From NCBI RefSeq assembly GCF_900115705.1, contig NZ_FOXL01000004.1, positions 372,001 to 436,000 of the forward strand: a DNA stretch of 64,000 nt, in the 5' to 3' direction. This DNA comes from Frateuria terrea (GTDB taxonomy: Bacteria; Pseudomonadota; Gammaproteobacteria; Xanthomonadales; Rhodanobacteraceae). The stretch's first letter is position 1, and each line of letters starts with the position of its first letter. The notes under the pieces were generated by a model. The model ran no database searches. It was given only the letters and a program-made list of their open reading frames with translations, and was not told the DNA's origin. Both the position numbers and the translations under genes were made by a program. Of this stretch, positions 57,475 through 64,000 are shown piece by piece.

Positions 57475-58959
57475 ATGCTTTTCAAGCGCGTCAAGCCGCT
57501 CGACCAGATCCTCGCCACCGCCGAAAAGAAAAGCCTGGTTCGCCAGCTCGGCCCTTTCCAGCTCACCATGCTCGGCATCGGCGCCATCATCGGCACCGGC
57601 ATCTTCGTGCTGACCGCCGAGGCCGGACAGAAGGCGGGCCCAGGCATGATGATCTCGTTCATCATCGCCGCCGTGGTCTGCGGCCTGGCCGCGCTGGCCT
57701 ACGCGGAACTCGCCTCGATGGTGCCGGTGGCGGGATCGGCCTACACGTACACCTACGGCGTGATGGGCGAAGGGCTCGCCTGGGTCGTGGGCTGGGCACT
57801 GGTGCTTGAGTACACCATTGCCGCCAGTACCGTATGCGTGGGTTGGGCCGGCTACTTCAACGGTCTGCTGGCCAGTCGCGGATTCGGCTTGCCGACATTC
57901 CTGCGGGTAGGCCCGCTGGACGGCGGTGGCTTCAACCTGTTCGCCTGCCTCATCGGGCTGGTCATCACCTGGCTGCTGGTGGTGGGCACCAGCAAGTCGG
58001 CGAAGGTCAACGCTGTGCTCGTGCTGGTCAAGGTCATCGCGCTTACCGTGTTCATCGTCATCGCGCTGCCGCGCGTACAGGACGCCAACTTCCAGCCCTT
58101 CACCCCCAACGGCTGGGGCAGCCCGATGGGCGGCATCGGCGTGCTCGGCGCCGCCGCATCGATTTTCTTTGCCTACGTGGGCTTCGACGCGATTTCCACG
58201 GCAGCGGAGGAAACCAAGAATCCCAACCGCAACATCCCGATCGGCCTGCTCGGCGCGCTGGGCGTGTGCACCGTCTACTACCTGCTGGTCAGCTACGGCG
58301 CGATCGGTGCCGTCGGCGCGCAGCCGGTGGTCGCCCCGGACGGCTCCGCGATTCAGCCCGGCACGCCGGCGATGGCGGCTGCCTGCCAGGCCTCCCAGGC
58401 GCTGGTCTGCAGCAAGGAAGCGCTGGCCCACGCCGTGCGCCTGCTCGACCACCCGTGGTGGGGCAACTTCATCGGTGCGGCGGCCAGCCTCGCGCTGCCC
58501 TCGGTCATCCTGACGATGACCTACGGTCAGACCCGCATCTTCTTCACCATGGCGCGCGACGGCCTGCTGCCCGCCAAGCTGGCCAAGATCCACCCGCGCT
58601 ACCACACCCCGCACGTGATCACGCTGATCACCGGCGGCTTCGTTTCTCTGTTCGGCGCGCTGTTCCCGGTGGGTGCGCTGGCGGACGTGACCAACTCCGG
58701 CACGCTGTTCGCCTTCATGATGGTGGCCCTCGGCGTGCTGATCCTGCGCGTCAAGCAGCCGCATCGGCCGCGTTCGTTCCGCACGCCGGCGGCATGGGTG
58801 GTCTGCCCGCTCGCCATCTTCGGCTGCGTGCTGCTGTTCCTGAACCTGTCGAAGGTCACCATGTTCGTGTTCTTCGGCTGGGCGGCCGTCGGCCTGGTGG
58901 TGTACTACCTCTACGGCTACCGCAAGAGCCACCTGGCCAATGGCACTGAACCGGCCTGA
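57475..58959 (+). CDS. APC-family amino-acid permease (CAT/YfnA-like)
   Basis: A 494-residue transporter with about 12 membrane segments. LGIGAIIGTGIFVLTA is the substrate-binding unwound helix of APC proteins, SMVPVAGSAYTYTYGVMGE follows, and FFAYVGFDAISTAAEETKNPNRNIPIG is the conserved helix 6-7 region of cationic amino-acid transporters. The N-terminal FKRVKPLDQIL is typical of the branch. The similar permease downstream looks like an ancient duplicate. The substrate is probably an amino acid. Confidence 0.9.
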   Translation: MLFKRVKPLDQILATAEKKSLVRQLGPFQLTMLGIGAIIGTGIFVLTAEAGQKAGPGMMISFIIAAVVCGLAALAYAELASMVPVAGSAYTYTYGVMGEGLAWVVGWALVLEYTIAASTVCVGWAGYFNGLLASRGFGLPTFLRVGPLDGGGFNLFACLIGLVITWLLVVGTSKSAKVNAVLVLVKVIALTVFIVIALPRVQDANFQPFTPNGWGSPMGGIGVLGAAASIFFAYVGFDAISTAAEETKNPNRNIPIGLLGALGVCTVYYLLVSYGAIGAVGAQPVVAPDGSAIQPGTPAMAAACQASQALVCSKEALAHAVRLLDHPWWGNFIGAAASLALPSVILTMTYGQTRIFFTMARDGLLPAKLAKIHPRYHTPHVITLITGGFVSLFGALFPVGALADVTNSGTLFAFMMVALGVLILRVKQPHRPRSFRTPAAWVVCPLAIFGCVLLFLNLSKVTMFVFFGWAAVGLVVYYLYGYRKSHLANGTEPA

Positions 58960-58990
58960 CGCTTGCACCGCCTAACTCAATGACAACCCG

Positions 58991-59017
58991 CCGGCACGGT
59001 GAGAACCGTGCCGGTTT
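58991..59017 (+). terminator. Hairpin between the two permease genes
   Basis: A perfect 10-bp stem, CCGGCACGGT and ACCGTGCCGG with a GAGA tetraloop, is followed by TTT. It begins 31 bp after the first permease and ends just before the second. It would end or attenuate read-through, and it argues against the in-frame start at 58980 for the second gene. Confidence 0.7.
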
Positions 59018-59033
59018 CATGTCCGGAACGCAC

Positions 59034-60476
59034 ATGCTGAAGCAGTTGCTCGCTCGCAAGACCGATTTCTCCGACGTAGACGACACCCACGGTCCCGGGC
59101 TGCGCCGCACGCTCGGACCCTGGGGACTGACCGCGCTGGGCATCGGCGCGGTGATCGGTGGCGGCATTTTCGTGATCACCGGCCAGGCGGCGGCCGAGCA
59201 TGCCGGTCCCGCGGTAATCCTGGCCTTTGTGTTCGCGGCCATCTGCTGCAGCTTCACTGCTCTGTGCTACGCCGAGTTCGCCACGCTGATCCCGATGTCC
59301 GGCAGCTCTTACTCCTACGCCTATGCGACGCTGGGCGAGCTGGTGGCCTGGTTCATCGGCTGGAACATGGTGCTCGAGTACGGCGTGTCGGCCTCGGCGG
59401 TGGCGGTCAGCTGGACGGGCTACTTCGTCAGCCTGATGGATCATGTCGGCATCCACCTGCCCGCAGCCCTTACCAACGCGCCGCTGGCCTATCAGGGCGG
59501 CCACCTGGTCACTACCGGCGCCCTGTTCAACCTGCCCGCGGTGGCCATCGTGCTGGCGCTGACCTGGCTGTGCTACGTCGGCATCCGCGAGTCCAGCGGT
59601 GCCAACGTCGCCATGGTGCTGCTCAAGGTCGGCCTGATCGTGGTGGTGATCATCGCAGGCTGGCGCTACGTCAATCCGGAACTGTGGCAACCGTTCATCC
59701 CGGCCAACGAAGGGCCCGAGAAGTACGGCTGGTCGGGCATCATGCGCGCGTCGACCCTGGTGTTTTTCGCCTATATCGGTTTCGAGGCGACCTCGACCGC
59801 CGCGCAGGAGGCGAAGAATCCGCAGCGCGACCTGCCGATCGCCACGCTTGCCTCGCTGGCGATATGCACCGTCCTCTACGTCGGCATGGCAGCGGTCATC
59901 ACCGGCCTGCTGCCTTTCAATCTGCTCGGCACGTCCGAGCCGGTGGTCACGGCGGTCAAGGCGCACGCCGAGCTGGAATGGCTGCGCTGGCTGGTCGAGG
60001 TGGGTGCGCTGATCGGCCTGTCCTCGGTCGTGCTGGTGATGATCATCGCGCAACCGCGCATCTTCATGATCATGGGCCGCGACGGCCTGCTGCCGCCCGT
60101 GTTCGCCAAGATCCACCCGCGCTACCGCACGCCGCACATCAACACGGTGATCACCGGGTTGGGCATCGCGGCGCTGGCGGCGGTGTTTCCGCTCGACATC
60201 CTCGGCGACCTGGTCTCGATGGGCACGCTGATCGCATTCGTCGCGGTGTGCGCGGGCGTACTGATCCTGCGCCACACCCAGCCCGAACTGCCGCGCACCT
60301 TCCGCGTGCCGTGGGCTCCGGTGGTCTGCACGCTGGGCGTGCTGAGCTGCCTGACGCTGCTGTACTGGGAAAACTGGTACCAGTGGCTGATGCTGGGCAT
60401 CTGGACCGTGATCGGCATGGCGATCTACTTCGGCTACGGGCGCCGCCACAGCCAGCTGCGCAAGGTTTCGGCGTAA
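59034..60476 (+). CDS. Second APC-family amino-acid permease
   Basis: A 480-residue paralogue of the preceding gene: LGIGAVIGGGIFVITGQAA, TLIPMSGSSYSYAYATLGE and FFAYIGFEATSTAAQEAKNPQRDLPIA correspond to the same helices. About 12 membrane segments. I chose the ATG at 59034 because the protein then starts MLKQLLARKTDF, parallel to the first permease, and earlier starts at 58980 and 59019 fall in or next to a hairpin. The substrate is unknown, probably an amino acid. Confidence 0.9.
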   Translation: MLKQLLARKTDFSDVDDTHGPGLRRTLGPWGLTALGIGAVIGGGIFVITGQAAAEHAGPAVILAFVFAAICCSFTALCYAEFATLIPMSGSSYSYAYATLGELVAWFIGWNMVLEYGVSASAVAVSWTGYFVSLMDHVGIHLPAALTNAPLAYQGGHLVTTGALFNLPAVAIVLALTWLCYVGIRESSGANVAMVLLKVGLIVVVIIAGWRYVNPELWQPFIPANEGPEKYGWSGIMRASTLVFFAYIGFEATSTAAQEAKNPQRDLPIATLASLAICTVLYVGMAAVITGLLPFNLLGTSEPVVTAVKAHAELEWLRWLVEVGALIGLSSVVLVMIIAQPRIFMIMGRDGLLPPVFAKIHPRYRTPHINTVITGLGIAALAAVFPLDILGDLVSMGTLIAFVAVCAGVLILRHTQPELPRTFRVPWAPVVCTLGVLSCLTLLYWENWYQWLMLGIWTVIGMAIYFGYGRRHSQLRKVSA

Positions 60477-60912
60477 TCCGCCGAGTACGCCCGCCTCATC
60501 CCACCTTCCGCCCGGGGCGGCCCGAGGCCTTCCCAATGAGGACTTCTCGGGAACCCGAACGTTGGCCGACGTTCGCAGGCGGACGCGACATTTAACGAAA
60601 TTCTTGCAAATTGCCGCTTAAGTTCGGCAAAGAATTTTGTTTCGCAAATTGCTGAATTTAAAGCGCTTAACGGAACTTTTTCGAGAAAAATCCCGCCGCC
60701 CGTCGCCCGAACTGCCCACCGCGGGAGTATCATCCGAACTCCGAGGGTTGATCACTTGGCAGTGGGCCCCGGATCGCCGCCCGGCGCGTCAGGCGGGTCA
60801 GCTCCTCAGCCTGACGCGTCTGGGCAGCACTTTTAAGACCGGCCGTTCGGCCACTCTTCCTTCACGCTCATCGATCGAACGCGCCTGGCGCGTCGGCCGC
60901 ATGTGCGCCTGC
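60477..60912. other. 436-bp convergent intergenic region with an AT-rich core
   Basis: Between the converging permease and HiPIP genes. Positions 60591-60690 hold only 34 G or C in 100, far below the surroundings, with nested inverted repeats (AAATTCT/AGAATTT, TTGCCG/CGGCAA) and GCAAATTGC twice (60606-60614, 60644-60652). A further perfect 10-bp repeat CGCGTCAGGC/GCCTGACGCG lies at 60785-60818. No coding frame is recognisable. Confidence 0.6.
60785..60818. terminator. Hairpin downstream of the HiPIP gene
   Basis: CGCGTCAGGC and GCCTGACGCG form a perfect 10-bp stem with a 14-base loop, about 95 bp after the HiPIP stop. No T-run follows, so its role in termination is uncertain. Confidence 0.4.
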
Positions 60913-61248
60913 TCAGGCCTTCCGGGTCGTGTGCGAAACACACCAGCCCTTGGCGTTCACCGACTTGCCGGGGAACAGTTGGCAAGGACCGTAGGGCTTG
61001 GCGCCGGCGTCCGTGTAGAACTGGCAGTTCGCGCAGACGTCGCCCGCCTTGTGCTTCGGATTCTTCGACGTGCTGGCATCCTCGACATAGTCGAGCGCCT
61101 TGGCGGTCGGATCGGACTCGGCCACGTGCGGCAGGTCGGCCGCGCGCGCAAAGCGTGGCAGGCCACCGGCCACGGCAGCGGCGGCCGCAGTGCCCGCGGC
61201 CACTTTCAGGAAACGCCTGCGCGATTCGAGATCTTTTTCTTGCGACAT
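60913..61248 (-). CDS. High-potential iron-sulfur protein (HiPIP)
   Basis: A 111-residue Tat-exported electron carrier. The signal has SRRRFLKVAAG and a long Ala-rich run ending near ARA at 35-37. The [4Fe-4S] cluster is bound by Cys72, Cys75, Cys89 and Cys103, the HiPIP spacing. It shuttles electrons in the periplasm, for example to a terminal oxidase. The ATG at 61248 has AGGTTCC upstream; the frame to 61410 is not needed. It is divergent from mtnB. Confidence 0.93.
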   Translation of the reverse strand: MSQEKDLESRRRFLKVAAGTAAAAAVAGGLPRFARAADLPHVAESDPTAKALDYVEDASTSKNPKHKAGDVCANCQFYTDAGAKPYGPCQLFPGKSVNAKGWCVSHTTRKA

Positions 61249-61377
61249 GGAAGGAACCTCCGTTGTTTCCGCCACCGCGGACGCGGCAGCCTTTGGCGAT
61301 GGTACGCTCGCCGCGTCAATGAAACCTGACTTGCGAGAACGACTCGCATTTGCCGTCGGACGTGAACACCGGCGTGC

Positions 61378-61406
61378 TATAGTCGCCCACCGTTTGGACG
61401 TCCAAA
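61378..61406 (+). promoter_or_regulatory. mtnB -10 box and overlapping 14-bp palindrome
   Basis: TATAGT at 61378-61383 is a good -10; the transcript would start near 61390. The perfect palindrome TTTGGACGTCCAAA at 61393-61406 then covers the start region and ends 6 bp before the mtnB ATG, a classic operator position. A matching 17-bp copy is found near 36851. Confidence 0.55.
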
Positions 61407-61412
61407 TCACAC

Positions 61413-62057
61413 ATGCAGGAACTCCCCTCCTCCGTGGATCCCGCCCGTTTTGCGCTGTGCGCCGATGCCATCGCCGAGGCCGCCCGCGAACTTGCCTTGC
61501 TGGGCTGGACGCCGGCGACCAGCAGCAATTTCTCCATGCGGGTCAACGACGAACTGGCCGCGATCACTATCTCCGGCCGCGACAAGGGGCGGCTCGGGCG
61601 CGAGGACATCATGCTGGTGGACATGGCCGGGCATGCGGTCGGCACCCATGCCCGGCCCAGCGCCGAAACCGGGCTGCACACGCAGGCCTACCGCCGCCTG
61701 CCGCACGCCCAGGTGGTGCTGCACACCCACTCGCGCACGCAGAGCGTCGCCTCGCGGCTGTTCGCTCGCGAGGGCGTGGTACGGCTGGAAGGCTGGGAAC
61801 TGCAGAAGGCCATCACCGGCTACACCACGCACGAGAGCGTGCTCGACATCCCGGTCTTTCCCAATACGCAGTACATGCCCGAATTGGTCGCGCGCATCGA
61901 TGCCTGGCTGGATGCGGGGAAGCCATTGCACGCCTACCTGATCGACGGGCACGGCATCTACACCTGGGGTGCCGACATGGCCGAGGCACGGCGGCACCTC
62001 GAGGCGCTCGAATTCCTGCTCGCCTGCGAGCTCGACCTCAGGAGATTTTCCGCATGA
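61413..62057 (+). CDS. mtnB: Methylthioribulose-1-phosphate dehydratase
   Basis: A 214-residue class II aldolase-fold enzyme: [24 protein letters not shown] and the zinc ligands His104 and His106 in [11 protein letters not shown]. It dehydrates 5-methylthioribulose 1-phosphate in methionine salvage. There is no strong ribosome binding site; the palindrome lies there. Its stop overlaps the mtnD start (ATGA). Confidence 0.94.
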   Translation: MQELPSSVDPARFALCADAIAEAARELALLGWTPATSSNFSMRVNDELAAITISGRDKGRLGREDIMLVDMAGHAVGTHARPSAETGLHTQAYRRLPHAQVVLHTHSRTQSVASRLFAREGVVRLEGWELQKAITGYTTHESVLDIPVFPNTQYMPELVARIDAWLDAGKPLHAYLIDGHGIYTWGADMAEARRHLEALEFLLACELDLRRFSA

Positions 62058-62608
62058 GCCGTCTGCGCATCTACGAGGAAAACCAGCCGAACACGCCAGT
62101 GTCGGAAATTACGGCCGCCGGGGACATCGCCAGCGAGCTCGGCCGGGTCGGCGTGCGTTTCGAACAATGGGACGCAGGTGCGCCCATTGCCCCCGGCGCG
62201 AGCCAGGAAGAAGTGATCGCCGCCTATAGGAGCGACATCGAGCGCTTGATGCACGAAGAAGGCTATCGGTCCGTCGACGTGATCAGCCTGGCCCCGGATC
62301 ACCCCGACCGCACAGCGCTGCGCCAGAAATTCCTCAACGAGCACACGCACAGCGAGGACGAGGTGCGCTTCTTCGTTGCCGGCAGCGGTCAGTTCACGCT
62401 GCACATCGACGGCCGCGTGTACGACGTTTTGTGCGAGGCGGGCGACCTGATCGGCGTGCCCGATGGCACCCCGCACTGGTTCGACATGAGCGAGTCGCCC
62501 TACTTTGTGGCGATCCGCCTGTTCACCAACAAGGAAGGCTGGGTCGCGAATTTCACGGGCACCGACATCGCCGGGCGTTTTCCACGGATGGAGCCGGCTC
62601 CGCGCTGA
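62054..62608 (+). CDS. mtnD: Acireductone dioxygenase
   Basis: A 184-residue cupin: metal ligands His97, His99, Glu103 ([13 protein letters not shown]) and His141 (PDGTPHWFD). With Fe2+ it gives the methionine precursor keto acid; with Ni2+ it gives CO and an off-pathway product. ATGA overlap with mtnB; GGAGATTTTCCGC is upstream. Confidence 0.96.
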   Translation: MSRLRIYEENQPNTPVSEITAAGDIASELGRVGVRFEQWDAGAPIAPGASQEEVIAAYRSDIERLMHEEGYRSVDVISLAPDHPDRTALRQKFLNEHTHSEDEVRFFVAGSGQFTLHIDGRVYDVLCEAGDLIGVPDGTPHWFDMSESPYFVAIRLFTNKEGWVANFTGTDIAGRFPRMEPAPR

Positions 62609-62690
62609 TCGGCAGGATGGCTCAGTCCACTGCGCACCGCATGGGCGGCGCAGCGGCTATCCTTGCGATCTCCCCGCACGCGTGCCGCCC

Positions 62691-63377
62691 ATGACCAACA
62701 TCCGCGCCATCGTCACCGACATCGAGGGCACCACCAGCTCGATCGACTTCGTCAGGGACGTGCTGTTTCCCTACGCGCGCAAGCGCCTGCCGGCCTTTGT
62801 CGAGACGCACGCCGACAAGCCCGAGGTGCAGCACTGGTTGCACGAAGCGGCCAAGGAAGCCGGCATCATCGAGGCCAGCCGCCAGGAGATCATCGAACTG
62901 CTGCTGGGCTGGATCGACCAGGACCGCAAGTCCACCGCGCTCAAGGCGCTGCAGGGCATGATCTGGAAGGAAGGCTACGAGGCCGGCGAATACCGCGCAC
63001 ACGTCTACCCTGAGGTGTCCGCACGACTGCATGCATGGCGCGCCGACGGGCTGCACCTGTATGTCTACTCCTCCGGCTCGGTGCCGGCGCAGCGGCTGTT
63101 CTTCCGCTACAGCGACGCGGGCGACCTGACGCCGATGTTCGCCGGCTATTTCGATACCGAAACCGGTCCCAAACGCGAATCCGCGTCCTACGCCAAGATC
63201 GCCGAGGCGATCGGCGAGCGCCCGGAGCACATCCTGTTCCTCTCCGACATCGTCGAGGAACTGGACGCTGCCCGTACCGCCGGCCTGCAGACTGGCTGGC
63301 TGCTGCGGCCGCCGCAGGCAGTGCCGGTCCAGCCGCGCCATCGCGCCTACTTGGATTTCGATTCCATCGAGCCCTGA
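62691..63377 (+). CDS. mtnC: Enolase-phosphatase E1
   Basis: A 228-residue HAD-family enzyme: the nucleophile region is TDIEGTTSSIDFV with Asp10 and Glu12, motif II is YSSGSVPAQRLFF, and FLSDIVEELDAA is the acidic motif. It enolises and dephosphorylates the diketo intermediate between MtnB and MtnD. It follows mtnD by 82 bp. mtnA and an MTA phosphorylase or nucleosidase are not in the window. Confidence 0.95.
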   Translation: MTNIRAIVTDIEGTTSSIDFVRDVLFPYARKRLPAFVETHADKPEVQHWLHEAAKEAGIIEASRQEIIELLLGWIDQDRKSTALKALQGMIWKEGYEAGEYRAHVYPEVSARLHAWRADGLHLYVYSSGSVPAQRLFFRYSDAGDLTPMFAGYFDTETGPKRESASYAKIAEAIGERPEHILFLSDIVEELDAARTAGLQTGWLLRPPQAVPVQPRHRAYLDFDSIEP

Positions 63378-63384
63378 TACCGCG

Positions 63385-64000
63385 ATGCGCGCCAGCCTGA
63401 TCGCCCTGCTCGCCTTTGCCGCCGGCATCCTCACGATGCTGTGGGTGCAAGGTTGGCTGCCTCATACATCTGCGCCGCACGCATTGCGGTTGCGGCCAGC
63501 CGCGCCGGCGACGGCCATGCCGCCGTCAGACGACGCGGAGGCCCCGGCGCTCCCCTCGGACGACTGGCCCGAGCAGGCCCCCACCCCCGAGCAGGTGCTC
63601 TACACCCAACCGCGGTTGCTGCGTGCCGCGCTGGACAAGTTGGCACCGCGCGTTCCCGGCAAACCGAACCTGTACCTGCTCGCCTTCGCCGCGGACGGCA
63701 GCGAAGACGTGTTCCACAACGAAGCCGAATACGCCGCGCGACTGTTCACCCGGCGCTTCGGCCCCACGGCTCATGCGCTGGTGCTGGAAAACCATCCCGA
63801 TACGCTCGCCACCCGGCCGCTGGCCACCTGGAGCAACCTGGAGAGTGCGCTCGACGGCCTGGCGCAGCGCATGGACCCGCAACGGGACATCCTGCTGCTC
63901 TACATGACCACCCACGGCAGCGAGGACCACACTCTGCTGGTGGACATGGACCCACTGCCACTGGACCAGATCGGCGCGCAGGACCTGGGTGCGATCCTTG
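63385..64000 (+). CDS. C13 (legumain-like) peptidase family protein, N-terminal part
   Basis: The frame from ATG 63385 stays open to the window end, giving 205 residues. A membrane segment or signal (about 4-22) is followed by a Pro/Ala-rich linker and the start of a caspase-like fold: KPNLYLLAFAADGSEDVFHNEAEYAARLF, and DILLLYMTTHGSEDHTLL with the probable catalytic His177. The Cys of the dyad would lie beyond the window. It starts 7 bp after mtnC on the same strand, so it may be co-transcribed, but its role is unknown. Confidence 0.75.
   Translation, partial: MRASLIALLAFAAGILTMLWVQGWLPHTSAPHALRLRPAAPATAMPPSDDAEAPALPSDDWPEQAPTPEQVLYTQPRLLRAALDKLAPRVPGKPNLYLLAFAADGSEDVFHNEAEYAARLFTRRFGPTAHALVLENHPDTLATRPLATWSNLESALDGLAQRMDPQRDILLLYMTTHGSEDHTLLVDMDPLPLDQIGAQDLGAIL

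Overview
This is a GC-rich bacterial chromosome segment (about two thirds G+C by eye) with densely packed, mostly housekeeping genes. Protein resemblances, gene order and -10 boxes such as TAAAAT, TAGCAT and TATAGT fit a gammaproteobacterium of the Lysobacterales/Xanthomonadales, most likely Rhodanobacteraceae (Dyella/Rhodanobacter/Luteibacter-like). That placement is an inference from gene content. I see no phage, insertion sequence, CRISPR array or integrase.

Positions 1-25,500 are a patchwork of accessory metabolic, envelope and stress genes, mostly short units on both strands. They are: the end of an MscS-type channel, an AraC-type regulator, two VOC/PhnB-like proteins, a secreted esterase, a beta-lactamase-fold hydrolase, a beta-propeller protein, DUF72, PRC-barrel and S4 proteins, lipoprotein MsrA, a GGDEF/EAL protein, a heme-oxygenase-fold (TenA/PqqC-like) protein, two MFS transporters, a GMC oxidoreductase with its Tat-exported small subunit, a peptidoglycan amidase, a penicillin-acylase-family enzyme, a FrnE-like DsbA protein, a GST and a membrane protein.

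Positions 25,600-39,500 hold fabI and then, on the minus strand, the conserved protein quality-control block tig-clpP-clpX-lon-hupB-ppiD, with tRNAs embedded in it (tRNA-Leu before tig, tRNA-Val and tRNA-Asp between hupB and ppiD). A cluster of five tRNAs (Arg-ACG, Pro, Arg-TCT, His, Lys) with clear promoters and a terminator separates it from the translationally coupled rlmE-ftsH pair. Most units here end in visible hairpin terminators.

Positions 39,600-52,100 hold yhbY and a DUF498 gene, then the long minus-strand block pyrG-kdsA-eno-ftsB-ispD-ispF-mgtE-truD and surE-pcm-yqaA-nlpD, interrupted by an oppositely oriented smr gene. It supplies CTP, Kdo, glycolysis, division, isoprenoid precursors, Mg2+ uptake and tRNA modification. 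Several genes overlap at stop/start codons. Positions 52,300-64,000 carry an M24 aminopeptidase, parE, an orphan 3-hydroxyanthranilate dioxygenase, a NUDIX hydrolase, two amino-acid permeases, a Tat-exported HiPIP, the methionine-salvage operon mtnB-mtnD-mtnC, and a C13-peptidase-like gene cut by the window end.

The most interesting signals are in non-coding DNA. One 17-bp sequence built on a perfect 14-bp palindrome lies both at the mtnB start and between ftsH and the tRNAs. A 100-bp block with 34 G/C bases, rich in nested inverted repeats, sits in a convergent intergenic region. Two genes share a 10-bp promoter-like box placed for leaderless transcription. At protein level, PyrG has His where the family has Gln at position 383, and NlpD lacks the peptidase metal ligands. 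I found no clearly new multi-gene defence or biosynthetic system.
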